Both the position numbers and the translations under genes were made by a program. Under the pieces are notes generated by a model. The model made no database searches. It saw nothing but the letters and a program-made list of their open reading frames with translations, and was not told where the DNA came from. Shown piece by piece: positions 1 to 7,066 of a DNA stretch of 10,834 nucleotides. Position 1 is the first letter of the stretch, and every line of letters begins with the position of its first letter. Source of the DNA: Actinomycetota bacterium (GTDB lineage Bacteria > Actinomycetota > Thermoleophilia > UBA2241); NCBI GenBank assembly GCA_003132645.1, contig PKYM01000227.1:1-10834 (forward strand), in the 5' to 3' direction.

Positions 1-118
1 GCCGGCTCGCCGCCGCCACCGTGGCCAGCCCCACGAGCGCCACGACCACGGCCAGAGACCGCAGACGACCGATGAAGGGTCTGCGACAGGCGGGGGTTCT
101 GCGACGGGAGCGGTGCAT
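1..118 (-). CDS. N-terminus of an exported protein (partial, runs off the left edge)
   Basis: Reading the minus strand from an ATG at 118-116 gives 39 open codons to the window edge. The product begins MHRSRRRTPACRRPFIGR and continues into a hydrophobic stretch, LAVVVALVGLATVAAAS. This arginine-rich n-region, apolar core and small-residue end look like a Sec signal peptide or an N-terminal membrane anchor. A GAGG sequence lies 4 nt upstream of the ATG (about 122-125). Another in-frame ATG exists at 148-146, but it would put polar residues before the signal and lies upstream of the candidate -10 element. The gene diverges from the membrane protein gene at 147. Nothing of the mature protein is visible, so its function cannot be assigned. 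Confidence 0.5.
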   Translation of the reverse strand, partial: MHRSRRRTPACRRPFIGRLRSLAVVVALVGLATVAAASR

Positions 119-130
119 GCTGCCTCGTAG

Positions 131-138
131 TGTATACT
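131..138. promoter_or_regulatory. Overlapping divergent -10 elements built on a GTATAC palindrome
   Basis: The octamer TGTATACT reads as TATACT on the plus strand (133-138) and as TATACA on the minus strand (136-131). Both match the sigma70 -10 consensus at most positions. From TATACT, a start site about 7 nt downstream falls at 145-147, on the ATG of the plus-strand gene, so that message would be leaderless. From TATACA, a start near 124 leaves only about 6 nt before the minus-strand ATG at 118. I see no good -35 box for either direction. This is a prediction from sequence alone. Confidence 0.4.
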
Positions 139-146
139 CGCCGGCC

Positions 147-911
147 ATGCAGATGAACGCGCGCCCCGCGCTCCTCCAGCGCATCGGTCGGCTCCTGCGT
201 GCCAAGGAATTCCTGGTCTTCTACGCGATCGGCCTCGGCCTGCTCGACTTCGCCGCACCGCCGGCGACCGGCTGGCTCTTTGCCCACCGTTCCCTGGCGA
301 CTCTCCTGGGCACCAACAACAGCGTGATCGGCGACGCCGTCGCCGGCCACGCTGTCACCGTGATCGCCGTCGCCCTGACCTACCTCGCGCTGTCAGCGTT
401 CTTTACGGGCGGCTACCTGCGCTCGTTGCTCGGCCGCCTGCACTGGGGGCCGCGCGACGCGCGCCAGTTCTCAAGGCTGCTCGCCTTCGTCACCCTGTCG
501 GCCGCTCTCTCCTGGGGGCTCAGGGCGGCCGCGAGCGTAGCGAGCCACCACCTCGGCGATACGACCGACCTGGTGGTCGTCTTCGCCCTCCAGACGATCG
601 TCAACGTACCGCTGCTCTACGCCGGCTACGCGATCGTGACGAGCAACGTCGGACTCGTGCGGGCCATCGTGGCCTCCTTGCGGACCTTCGCCGCCAACGC
701 CTTCATCTCGCTGCTTGTCATGTTCACTCTCTTCGAGGTGCTGCTGCTGCTCTGGCAGTTCCTGCCTGGAGATTCGGGCAGTGCGGCGGCCCTGCTGCCC
801 ACCGTTCTCATCCACGTGCTCGTCTGGGGCAGCGTCAGCTTCGTTGCCGACGTGGTGCTGCTCAGCGTGTACATCGACTCGATCGAGCGGGGAACAATCC
901 CCCCAAAGTAG
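147..911 (+). CDS. Six-TM integral membrane protein of unknown function
   Basis: A 254-residue membrane protein. Hydrophobic segments lie at about residues 21-45, 68-91, 108-130, 142-165, 183-206 and 214-243, consistent with six helices. The N-terminus is basic (RIGRLLRAK), which favours a cytoplasmic start. I recognise no family motif and no catalytic or metal-binding signature. The frame stays open upstream to 21, but that extension is arginine-rich and overlaps the divergent signal-peptide gene. The ATG at 147 is preferred because a TATACT element lies 8 nt upstream; another ATG at 153 is possible. No Shine-Dalgarno sequence is visible, which fits a leaderless message. The next gene starts 13 nt after the stop, so the two are probably co-transcribed. 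A transporter subunit or a general DUF-type membrane protein are equally possible. Confidence 0.75.
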   Translation: MQMNARPALLQRIGRLLRAKEFLVFYAIGLGLLDFAAPPATGWLFAHRSLATLLGTNNSVIGDAVAGHAVTVIAVALTYLALSAFFTGGYLRSLLGRLHWGPRDARQFSRLLAFVTLSAALSWGLRAAASVASHHLGDTTDLVVVFALQTIVNVPLLYAGYAIVTSNVGLVRAIVASLRTFAANAFISLLVMFTLFEVLLLLWQFLPGDSGSAAALLPTVLIHVLVWGSVSFVADVVLLSVYIDSIERGTIPPK

Positions 912-924
912 GACCGAGGTGGCC

Positions 925-1242
925 ATGGCACTCACGAGACAATCAACCGATCTGGAGCGCGGCGTCGAGCGTCAGATAATCCTGCAGGTGGGCGCGCTCG
1001 TCGGCATCGACGTGAGGCCCAGCCGGCTGTTCGTCTGGTATGGCAGCGCGCGTGGCACCCAGGAACGGATCGTCTCCTTAGACAAGGCGCCGCGCGTGTT
1101 GCGCCGGCCGCGGCCACGACGCTTCGTGCAGCTCCCCGGCCTCGAGGTCTCCTATCTCGGCAATCCGGCGGTCACCCTGCTGCTTGCTTCCGGCGCCTGG
1201 TATCGACGCCTGCGCGACGCGGTGGTCGAGCCGCCGGCCTGA
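925..1242 (+). CDS. Small protein of unknown function (105 residues)
   Basis: The ATG at 925 is preceded by GAGGTGG (916-922), a usable ribosome binding site. An in-frame GTG at 919 is an alternative. The protein is basic and mixed alpha/beta in appearance, with segments such as QIILQVGALVGIDV and RLFVWYGS, and an arginine-rich middle (RVLRRPRPRRFVQL, residues about 62-75). It has no convincing signal peptide, TM helix or Cys/His metal site. Third positions are mostly G or C, as in neighbouring genes, which supports real coding. It follows the six-TM gene by 13 nt and is probably in its operon. I do not recognise the family. The stop codon lies inside the first copy of a 22-bp tandem duplication. 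Confidence 0.65.
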   Translation: MALTRQSTDLERGVERQIILQVGALVGIDVRPSRLFVWYGSARGTQERIVSLDKAPRVLRRPRPRRFVQLPGLEVSYLGNPAVTLLLASGAWYRRLRDAVVEPPA

Positions 1243-1278
1243 CCGCCTCGCGGCGCCGGCCTCACCGCCTCGCGGCGC
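1233..1278. repeat. Tandem duplication of a 22-bp unit across a stop codon
   Basis: Positions 1233-1256 and 1255-1278 match at 23 of 24 bases, with a period of 22. The single difference is in the stop codon of the upstream gene: TGA at 1240-1242 in copy one is TCA in copy two. Each copy contains a small hairpin (CCGC-CTC-GCGG), so the transcript would carry two in tandem. No T-run follows, so this is not a typical intrinsic terminator. Confidence 0.7.
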
Positions 1279-1286
1279 TCCCAACG

Positions 1287-1315
1287 TTGGCCCTGCCTAC
1301 CTTCAGGGGTACGAT
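1287..1315 (+). promoter_or_regulatory. Candidate promoter for the TPR/Asp-box gene pair
   Basis: TTGGCC (1287-1292) and TACGAT (1310-1315) are separated by 17 bp, and each matches 4 of 6 consensus positions. Transcription would start near 1322, giving a leader of about 48 nt before the ATG at 1370. A second -10-like hexamer, TATCAT (1317-1322), has no good -35 partner. The position just after the upstream gene's repeat supports a new transcription unit here. Confidence 0.4.
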
Positions 1316-1369
1316 GTATCATTAGGCGCTGACAGATCCGCGGGGTCGGATCGCAGCTTGGGGGTCACC

Positions 1370-2317
1370 ATGTTGGATCAGCCGCTCAGGACCCCGGTAG
1401 CGGGGCGCTGGACCCGGGCCGAGCACGACGAGTCGTACTGGATGTACGAACGCCGCCACCGGCGCTGGCGACTGCTTGCCGTCACCGCCCTCGTAGTGGT
1501 ACTGGTCGGCGGGGGCGGTGCTACCCTCGTCCTCCAGGCGCGCGGCAACTACCTGAATGGCCAGCGAGCGCTCGCGGCCGGCGAGTACGGACTCGCCATC
1601 CAGCAACTCAGTGCAGCCAGGGTGGCCGGCCTCCCCTACGCCGACGCCCACAAACTGTTGAACGACGCCGTTGCTCTCTCGATCAGTCAGTCGCAGTACG
1701 CCTCTCAGGTACGCGATGTGTCACGCCCGACCGCCGCGTCGCTTGCCTTGCGCCAAGCCGCGGCACTCTTCGCGAGGGGCCACTACAGCGAGGCCCTGGC
1801 CCGGCTCGCCGGCCTGCCCAGCCGCCTGCCGCCGGCCGTGGCTGCCGCGCGTCTGCCGGCAGGGAGCGGGGCGGTGGCCGCCGTGCTGCTCCTCGCGAGC
1901 GCAAACGAAGCCTTTGCCGCGCATGACTGGCGGGTAGCGCGCGACGACGCCGCCGGCGTCCTCGCGCGCTACCCGAGGTGCGCTCCCGCCGCGGCTCTCG
2001 CCGCCGAGGCCGGTCGCCGAACGCGGGCCGAGCCGTTCGCGGTCCGGGCCGCCGGTCTTGCCGCGGCAGGTCACTGGAAAGCGGCGCTCGTCGCGGTGCG
2101 CCGGGCGTTGCGGATCGACCCGGCCTATCCCGGCGCCGCAGCCCTCCTTGCCCGGGTCGATGCCACTCTGGCACGCCGCAAGGCCGCGAAAGCCAAGACG
2201 GCGGCGGCCAAGGCAGCAGCCAAGTCGGCGGCGGCCGCGAGCACGCCGTCCGTACCGTCGTACACGCCACCGCCGGTCGTGCCGAAACCGACGCCCAAAC
2301 CACCCCCGCCGCCATGA
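1370..2317 (+). CDS. Single-pass membrane protein with TPR-like extracytoplasmic repeats and Pro-rich tail
   Basis: A 315-residue protein. Residues 1-33 are polar and basic, ending in the cluster RRHRRWR. A single TM helix follows at about 34-56, so the bulk of the protein should be outside the membrane. Helical repeats with TPR-like spacing occur at about 61-82 (GQRALAAGEYGLAIQQL), 128-150 (ARGHYSEALARL), 174-201 and 226-262 (AAGHWKAALVAVRRAL, then the typical RIDPAYPGA turn). The C-terminus is an Ala/Lys-rich stretch (about 269-290) followed by a Pro-rich tail ending in PPPPP, which could cross or contact the cell wall. The ATG at 1370 was chosen because GGGGGT (1360-1365) precedes it and the membrane topology then makes sense; upstream in-frame sequence to 1184 overlaps the previous gene. 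The stop overlaps the next start (ATGA, 2314-2317). A scaffold or protein-interaction role is inferred from the TPR architecture only. Confidence 0.8.
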   Translation: MLDQPLRTPVAGRWTRAEHDESYWMYERRHRRWRLLAVTALVVVLVGGGGATLVLQARGNYLNGQRALAAGEYGLAIQQLSAARVAGLPYADAHKLLNDAVALSISQSQYASQVRDVSRPTAASLALRQAAALFARGHYSEALARLAGLPSRLPPAVAAARLPAGSGAVAAVLLLASANEAFAAHDWRVARDDAAGVLARYPRCAPAAALAAEAGRRTRAEPFAVRAAGLAAAGHWKAALVAVRRALRIDPAYPGAAALLARVDATLARRKAAKAKTAAAKAAAKSAAAASTPSVPSYTPPPVVPKPTPKPPPPP

Positions 2318-3996
2318 TGACCAGAAGAGAAGCGACGACCATGAGGCTCGCCCTGGGGACGACTGTCGGCTTGGCGTTGGCGTGCGCCGTGCTGGGCGCG
2401 TCGGCCCTCGTCGGGCCGCCGCCGGTCGCAGCTGCCGTCAAGCCCGCCGCGACGTTTGCCACAAGCTCGCCGATCACGGCGCCGGCTACGCCTTCATGGG
2501 CGCTGCTGCCTGGCCCCTCCTCCTCGCCGACGGGCCCCGGTAGCATCGCCACGTTCGGCGACGCCGGGGTCGCGGTCGTGGGCCCCGGCGACACCATCGC
2601 GATCAGCACGGACGGTGGCGCCACCTGGGCCCAGCGGACGCTGCCCGACTGGCCGGTGCAGTCCGTTGCCTTCAGCGACTCGACTCACGGCTATGCCGTG
2701 GGGCCGCCGAACAATTTCGACGAGACAAGCGACGGCGGCGTCACCTGGCAGTCCGTGGCATCGCTGCCGACGCTGAACCCGGCCGACACCTTCGAGGCGG
2801 TCGCCGCCGCTCGGTCGGGCGCGCTCGTCTCGGTGCTCGGCCAGCAGTCAGTGCTCACCGCGACCGACGGCGGGACGACCTGGACCCAGGAGGCGACCAG
2901 CGGCATCGCGAGCTATCCGTCAGCTCCCCTGTCGATCGTCGCCGGTCCGGCCGGCTTCGCCGCGGCTGCCGGCGGCAACGACGCCTTTCTGACCCGGGAC
3001 GTAACGGGCACCTGGACCGTGCAGGCGTCGCCATCGAGTGACCCTGTCGTGGCCCTGGCGCTGGCCGGCACACCGCTTTGGGGCAACGGCACACCCGACC
3101 TGTTCGCAGTCACGGCGACCGGCGTCTCGGGCAGTGACGACTCGGGCGCCACCTTCACCGCCCTGCCGACGCCGCCCGGCAGCGCCCAGGTCTCGGCGGC
3201 CCTGTTCGGCGCACCGCGACCCGAGCTGCTTGTGGGTGGCTCGTCGGGGCTGCTGGAGCGCTACGTGCCCTCGAGCTCCGGCTGGGCCACCGGCACCTGG
3301 GCATCGGATACGGGACCGCTCACCGGAGAGATCGTCTCCTGCGCCACCGGGCCGGGGTCGGTCGCCTACGCGCTCTCGGCCAGTGGGCGCGTCGAGCGCA
3401 CGTTGTCGAGTGGCGCCGCACCGTTCTCGCTGAGCGCGTCGAAGGCCAGCGTGACCGCGACCGGCGACGTCGGACTCACTGCGGCGTCGTCGATCAGGGC
3501 GCCCGGCAGGCTCGTTCTCGAAGAGCAGCCCGCCGGCGGTACGTGGCAGACCCTGGTGCCCTCGTGGCCCTGGTCGACTAGCCCAACGGCGCCCGGCGAC
3601 GTCATCGACGAACCGCTGTCGACCACCCAGTACCGCCTGCGCTTCGTGTTCGCCGGCCACACGGCCGCGACGAGCGCCACGGTCACCGTCGGCGTGCGCC
3701 CCGAGATCACCGTGGCGCACCGCTCGCTGACGCTGCGCAAGGGGGCCGTCTACCAGCTCACGGGCCAGGTCTTCCCCGCCCAGCGCGGCCGTAAGGTCCA
3801 GATCTGGACCAACCGCGGCGGCGCCTGGCACAAGCTCACGCTGGGCGGCACTGTCTCACTCGTGCGGGGGTCGACGTTCGCCACACGGCGGTTCGGCACG
3901 CCGGCGCGCGAGACCTACGAGCTGCAGGTGCGCATGGCGGCCAACGCAGCGTATCTGGCCGGCACCAGCGCTCTGGTGAAGGTGACCGTCAAGTAA
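2314..3996 (+). CDS. Exported Asp-box (BNR/Ycf48-like) repeat protein with Ig-like C-terminus
   Basis: 560 residues from the ATG at 2314. A hydrophobic segment at about 11-33 after MTRREATTMR, then a proline/alanine-rich stretch, indicates a signal peptide or membrane anchor. Residues about 60-365 form a beta-propeller-like region with Asp-box motifs (S/T-x-D-x-G-x-T-W): STDGGATW at 98-105, TSDGGVTW at 138-145, TATDGGTTW at 182-190 and a degenerate GSDDSGATF at 273-281. This pattern is typical of sialidase-type BNR and Ycf48-like photosystem assembly folds, but nothing suggests a glycosidase active site. The C-terminal part (about 370-560) looks like two beta-sandwich, Ig-like domains. The start is uncertain: ATGs at 2314, 2317 and 2341 are in frame. 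The first two overlap the preceding stop, suggesting coupled translation; the third has purine-rich AGAAGAGAAG about 8 nt upstream. The protein probably works in the envelope with the TPR protein; its partner or ligand is unknown. Confidence 0.8.
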   Translation: MMTRREATTMRLALGTTVGLALACAVLGASALVGPPPVAAAVKPAATFATSSPITAPATPSWALLPGPSSSPTGPGSIATFGDAGVAVVGPGDTIAISTDGGATWAQRTLPDWPVQSVAFSDSTHGYAVGPPNNFDETSDGGVTWQSVASLPTLNPADTFEAVAAARSGALVSVLGQQSVLTATDGGTTWTQEATSGIASYPSAPLSIVAGPAGFAAAAGGNDAFLTRDVTGTWTVQASPSSDPVVALALAGTPLWGNGTPDLFAVTATGVSGSDDSGATFTALPTPPGSAQVSAALFGAPRPELLVGGSSGLLERYVPSSSGWATGTWASDTGPLTGEIVSCATGPGSVAYALSASGRVERTLSSGAAPFSLSASKASVTATGDVGLTAASSIRAPGRLVLEEQPAGGTWQTLVPSWPWSTSPTAPGDVIDEPLSTTQYRLRFVFAGHTAATSATVTVGVRPEITVAHRSLTLRKGAVYQLTGQVFPAQRGRKVQIWTNRGGAWHKLTLGGTVSLVRGSTFATRRFGTPARETYELQVRMAANAAYLAGTSALVKVTVK

Positions 3997-4035
3997 GTCG
4001 CCTGAGGGAGCGCCTGGGTTCGGCGGCCGGCTCGC

Positions 4036-5634
4036 CTACTCCCACTCGATGGTGCTCGGCGGCTTGCTCGAGACGTCGTAGACCACGCGGTTGACCTCGG
4101 GTACCTCGTTGATGATCCGCGACGAGACCTTTTCGAGCAGCTCGTAGGGCAGCCGCGCCCAGTCGGCGGTCATGGCGTCGTCGCTCTTGACGGCGCGGAT
4201 GGCGATCGGGTAGGCGTAGGTGCGCTCGTCGCCCTGCACGCCGACCGAACGGATCACGGGCAGGATGGCGAAGCATTGCCAGAGCTCGCGGTAGAGGCCG
4301 GCGTTCTTGACCTCCTCCTGCAGGATAGCATCGGCCCGCTGCAGGATGTCGACCCGTTCGGCGGTGACCTCGCCGATGATGCGGATGCCCAGGCCGGGCC
4401 CCGGGAACGGCTGGCGCCAGACGATGCGCTCGGGCAGACCGAGCTCCTCGCCGACGGCGCGCACCTCGTCCTTGAACAGCAGGCGCAGCGGCTCGACCAG
4501 CTCGAAGCCCATTTTCTCGGGCAGGCCGCCGACGTTGTGATGGCTCTTGATCTTGGCGGCCTGGCGCGTGCCGCTCTCGATCACGTCGCTGTAGAGGGTG
4601 CCCTGCACGAGAAAGCGCGCGTCGGTGAGCTTGCGTGACTCCTCTTCGAAGCAACGGATGAACTCCTCGCCGATGATCTTGCGCTTGCGCTCGGGTTCGG
4701 TGATCCCCACCAGCCTGTCGAGGAAGCGCCGGCGGGCATCGACTGCGATCAGCGGGATCTTCAAGTGCTCGGCGAACATCTCGACGACATGCTCGGCTTC
4801 GTTCCAGCGCATCATGCCCTGGTCGATGAAGACGCAGGTGAGCCGGTCGCCGATCGCCCTGTGGACGAGCACGGCGGCCACGGTGGAATCGACCCCACCC
4901 GACAGACCCAGCACGGCCTTGTCGGTCGGCCCGACCTGGGCGCGGATGCGGGCCACCTGCTCTTCGATGATCGAAGCGGGCGTCCAGGCCGGGCCGCAGC
5001 CGCAGGCCTCGTAGAGGAAGTTGCGCAGCACGTCCATGCCGCGCGGCGTGTGAACGACCTCGGGGTGGAACTGCACGGCATACAGGCTGCGCCGGCGGTC
5101 TTCCATGGCGGCCACCGGCGCCCCGTCGCTCGTGGCCAGCGTGGCAAAACCGGCGGGCACCGCCGTGATGCAGTCGCGATGGCTCATCCAGCACTGTTCG
5201 GTCTCGTCGAGGCCGGCCAGCACGCCGCCGTGCTCGGCGATGCGCAGCTGGGTCTTGCCGAACTCGCTCGTGCCGGTGCGCGCGACGGTGCCGCCCAGCT
5301 CGAGGGCCATGAGCTGGGCGCCGTAGCAGATGCCCAGCACGGGAACGCCCAGGTCGAACAGCGCCGGGTCGGGACGCGGAGCGTCGTCGACATAGACGCT
5401 CATGGGGCCGCCCGACAGGATCAGGCCGCGCGGCCGGCGGGCGCGGATCTCGTCGAGCGGCGTGTCGAAGGGGATGAGCTGCGAGTAGACATGGCACTCC
5501 CGCACGCGGCGCGCGATGAGCTGGCCGTACTGTGCGCCGAAGTCGAGTACGAGGACGGCGTCGTAAGCCGTCGCCTCGTCTGAGTGCGCCGGCGCCTCGT
5601 GGGCGCGGTCCTCGGGAGCGGTCACGTCGGTCAC
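4036..5634 (-). CDS. guaA: GMP synthase (glutamine-hydrolysing)
   Basis: 532 residues, full length for bacterial GuaA. It aminates XMP to GMP using ATP and glutamine, the last step of guanylate synthesis, in the cytoplasm. The class I glutamine amidotransferase domain begins at about 27 ([18 protein letters not shown]). It has the nucleophile Cys103 in GICYG and the His190/Glu192 pair in QFHPE. The ATP pyrophosphatase domain has the PP-loop SGGVDS at 245-250. The C-terminal dimerisation domain includes [12 protein letters not shown] (408-419), a conserved stretch near 476-500 and the family ending KPPSTIEWE. All catalytic residues I can check are present. The start is GTG at 5634, fixed by a strong AGGAGG 6 nt upstream. 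This gives a hydrophilic N-terminal extension of about 25 residues before the amidotransferase fold. It lies 61 nt after guaB3, probably in one operon, and converges on the Asp-box gene with a 39-bp gap. Confidence 0.97.
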   Translation of the reverse strand: MTDVTAPEDRAHEAPAHSDEATAYDAVLVLDFGAQYGQLIARRVRECHVYSQLIPFDTPLDEIRARRPRGLILSGGPMSVYVDDAPRPDPALFDLGVPVLGICYGAQLMALELGGTVARTGTSEFGKTQLRIAEHGGVLAGLDETEQCWMSHRDCITAVPAGFATLATSDGAPVAAMEDRRRSLYAVQFHPEVVHTPRGMDVLRNFLYEACGCGPAWTPASIIEEQVARIRAQVGPTDKAVLGLSGGVDSTVAAVLVHRAIGDRLTCVFIDQGMMRWNEAEHVVEMFAEHLKIPLIAVDARRRFLDRLVGITEPERKRKIIGEEFIRCFEEESRKLTDARFLVQGTLYSDVIESGTRQAAKIKSHHNVGGLPEKMGFELVEPLRLLFKDEVRAVGEELGLPERIVWRQPFPGPGLGIRIIGEVTAERVDILQRADAILQEEVKNAGLYRELWQCFAILPVIRSVGVQGDERTYAYPIAIRAVKSDDAMTADWARLPYELLEKVSSRIINEVPEVNRVVYDVSSKPPSTIEWE

Positions 5635-5640
5635 GCTTGG

Positions 5641-5646
5641 CCTCCT
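5641..5646 (-). promoter_or_regulatory. Ribosome binding site that sets the GTG start of guaA
   Basis: On the minus strand AGGAGG is followed by a 6-nt spacer (CCAAGC) and GTG. No ATG in this frame gives equal spacing, so this site decides the start and supports the N-terminal extension of GuaA. Confidence 0.8.
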
Positions 5647-5695
5647 GGCCTCGTGGCTATCGGTCTTCTCTCGTGCCAGGACGCCAGAAGGCTTC

Positions 5696-6853
5696 TCACC
5701 CCATCCCGACGTCCTGCTCCTTTTGCAGCTTCTTGCCCTCGGTCATGAGCGCGGGGGCGACCATGACCTCGGCCTTCTGGAACGACTGCACGGTGTCGTA
5801 GCCGCAGGTCGCCATGCTCGTGCGCAGCGCGCCGAACAGGTTGAGCGTGCCGTCGTTTTCGTGGGCGGGGCCCACGAGGATCTCCTTGAGGGTGCCCTTG
5901 ACGCCGGCCTTGACGCGCGTGCCGCGCGGCAGCTCCGGGTGGAAGGTGGCCATGCCCCAGTGATAGCCGCGGCCGGGCGCTTCGCTGGCCGCGGCCAGCG
6001 GCGAGCCGACCATCACGGCGTCGGCGCCGAGCGCGACGGCCTTGGAGACGTCGCCGCCGGTGCGCATGCCTCCGTCGGCGATGACATGGCAGTAGGCGCC
6101 CGTTTCGAGCAGGTGCTGGATGCGGGCCGCCGCGGCGTCGGCGATGGCCGTCGCCTGCGGCACACCGATGCCCAGCACGCCGCGCGTCGTGCAGGCGTGG
6201 CCCGGACCGACGCCGACCAGCACGCCGACCGCGCCGGTGCGCATGAGGTGGAGCGTCGTGGCATACGAGGCGACGCCGCCGACGATCACCGGCACGGGGC
6301 AGTCGGCGATGAACTCCTTGATGTTGAGCGGCGTGACGTTGCTGGAGACGTGCTCGGCCGAGATCACCGTGCCCTGGATGACCAGGACGTCGAGGCCGGC
6401 CTCGAGAGCCGTCTTGTAGTACTGCTGGACGCGCTGCGGCGTGAGCGAGGCGGCCGCCAGAACGCCGCCCGCCTTGATCTCCTTGATGCGGCGCGCGACG
6501 AGTTCTTCCTTGATGGGCTCCTGGTAGATCTCCTGCATGGTGCGCGTCGCCGATTCCTTGGGCAGCGACGCGATGCGGTCGAGCTGCTCGTCGGCGTTCT
6601 CGTAGCGGGTCTGGACGCCCTCGAGGTTGAGCACGGCGAGGCCGCCGAGCTTGCCCATGGCGACCGCGAAGCCGGGATCGACCACGCCGTCCATGGCCGA
6701 GGCAAGACAGGGGAGCGGCAGGGTGAAGGGGCCGAACTTCCAGGTGATGTCGACATCTTCGGCGTCGCGGGTCCGTCGGCTGGGGACGATGGCGATCTCG
6801 TCGAAGCCGTACGCCCGGCGACCCTTCTTGCCCCGCCCGATCTCTACTTCCAT
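5696..6853 (-). CDS. guaB3: GuaB3-family IMP dehydrogenase, without CBS domains
   Basis: 385 residues. It is predicted to oxidise IMP to XMP with NAD+, supplying GuaA encoded just downstream. The fold is an IMPDH/GMPR TIM barrel. Residues 214-235 ([20 protein letters not shown]) align with the catalytic loop of classical IMPDH, placing the nucleophile at Cys221. [14 protein letters not shown] (259-272) and VGSPLA (282-287) match the IMP phosphate-binding region. At about 385 residues it is shorter than classical GuaB (about 490) because the Bateman (two-CBS) insertion is absent. The N-terminus [21 protein letters not shown] and the flap-like segment near 298-315 ([15 protein letters not shown]) fit the GuaB3 (IMP dehydrogenase-related 2) group of actinobacteria and cyanobacteria. 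The ATG at 6853 has AGGAG (6860-6864) 6 nt upstream. Older annotations call this family 'IMPDH-like'; a GMP reductase role is less likely next to guaA. Confidence 0.9.
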   Translation of the reverse strand: MEVEIGRGKKGRRAYGFDEIAIVPSRRTRDAEDVDITWKFGPFTLPLPCLASAMDGVVDPGFAVAMGKLGGLAVLNLEGVQTRYENADEQLDRIASLPKESATRTMQEIYQEPIKEELVARRIKEIKAGGVLAAASLTPQRVQQYYKTALEAGLDVLVIQGTVISAEHVSSNVTPLNIKEFIADCPVPVIVGGVASYATTLHLMRTGAVGVLVGVGPGHACTTRGVLGIGVPQATAIADAAAARIQHLLETGAYCHVIADGGMRTGGDVSKAVALGADAVMVGSPLAAASEAPGRGYHWGMATFHPELPRGTRVKAGVKGTLKEILVGPAHENDGTLNLFGALRTSMATCGYDTVQSFQKAEVMVAPALMTEGKKLQKEQDVGMG

Positions 6854-6889
6854 GCCCGTCTCCTCTTAAGGGTTGAAGTGCGCCCGAGT

Positions 6890-6925
6890 AAACGAAAGGC
6901 CCGCGCGCCGTGTGGCGGCGGGGCC
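6890..6925 (-). terminator. Terminator-like hairpin between pfkB and guaB3 (possible attenuator)
   Basis: On the minus strand the arms GGCCC (6925-6921) and GGGCC (6902-6898) pair, with an inner GCCG/CGGC stem (6919-6916 with 6910-6907), a small loop and an asymmetric internal bulge. TTTCGTTT follows immediately (6897-6890). This is a GC-rich stem plus interrupted T-tract. It would end pfkB transcripts. Because a candidate guaB3 promoter lies upstream of it (6982-7011), it would also sit in the guaB3 leader and could attenuate that operon. The T-run is broken by CG, so efficiency is uncertain. Confidence 0.5.
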
Positions 6926-6981
6926 TGTGAGGCCTGTCGATGCTCCGTGCTTCGCGTCGTGGTCTGTCGCACCTTGAAAGG

Positions 6982-7011
6982 ATGCTACCACCGCGACGCG
7001 CGACGGTTCAA
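6982..7011 (-). promoter_or_regulatory. Candidate promoter of the guaB3-guaA operon
   Basis: On the minus strand TTGAAC (7011-7006) and TAGCAT (6987-6982) are spaced by 18 bp, and a TGG just before the -10 gives an extended -10 (TGn). Transcription would begin near 6975, giving a leader of about 120 nt. That leader contains the hairpin at 6890-6925 and the direct repeat ACAGGCC (two copies about 10 nt apart, just before and at the start of that hairpin). Confidence 0.45.
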
Positions 7012-7066
7012 CAGACGCTCGCCGAGCGGCTGCACGCCGGCTCGCGGGGCGCCCTGGCGCGCGCGC

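Noticed and set aside
21..146. N-terminal extension of the six-TM protein from an upstream GTG
   Set aside because: The extra 42 residues are arginine-rich and lack membrane character. They overlap the divergent signal-peptide reading frame, and the promoter-like TATACT lies within them.
2158..2312. Repeat array suggested by the GCC/AAG-rich stretch
   Set aside because: It is the codon pattern of the Ala/Lys-rich and Pro-rich protein tail, with no regular nucleotide period.
1683..2624. 313-codon minus-strand frame opposite the TPR gene
   Set aside because: Its translation is mostly Arg/Pro-rich and shows no motif, while the plus-strand frame has a coherent TM-TPR-Pro tail layout.
3997..4035. 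Bidirectional terminator between the convergent Asp-box gene and guaA
   Set aside because: Only short CGCC/GGCG pairings (about 4 bp) can be drawn, and no T-run follows on either strand.
3989..5497. Long 502-codon open frame antisense-shifted within guaA
   Set aside because: Its product is Arg/Pro/His-rich low-complexity sequence, as expected for a shifted frame of a high-GC gene. The overlapping guaA frame has all conserved motifs.
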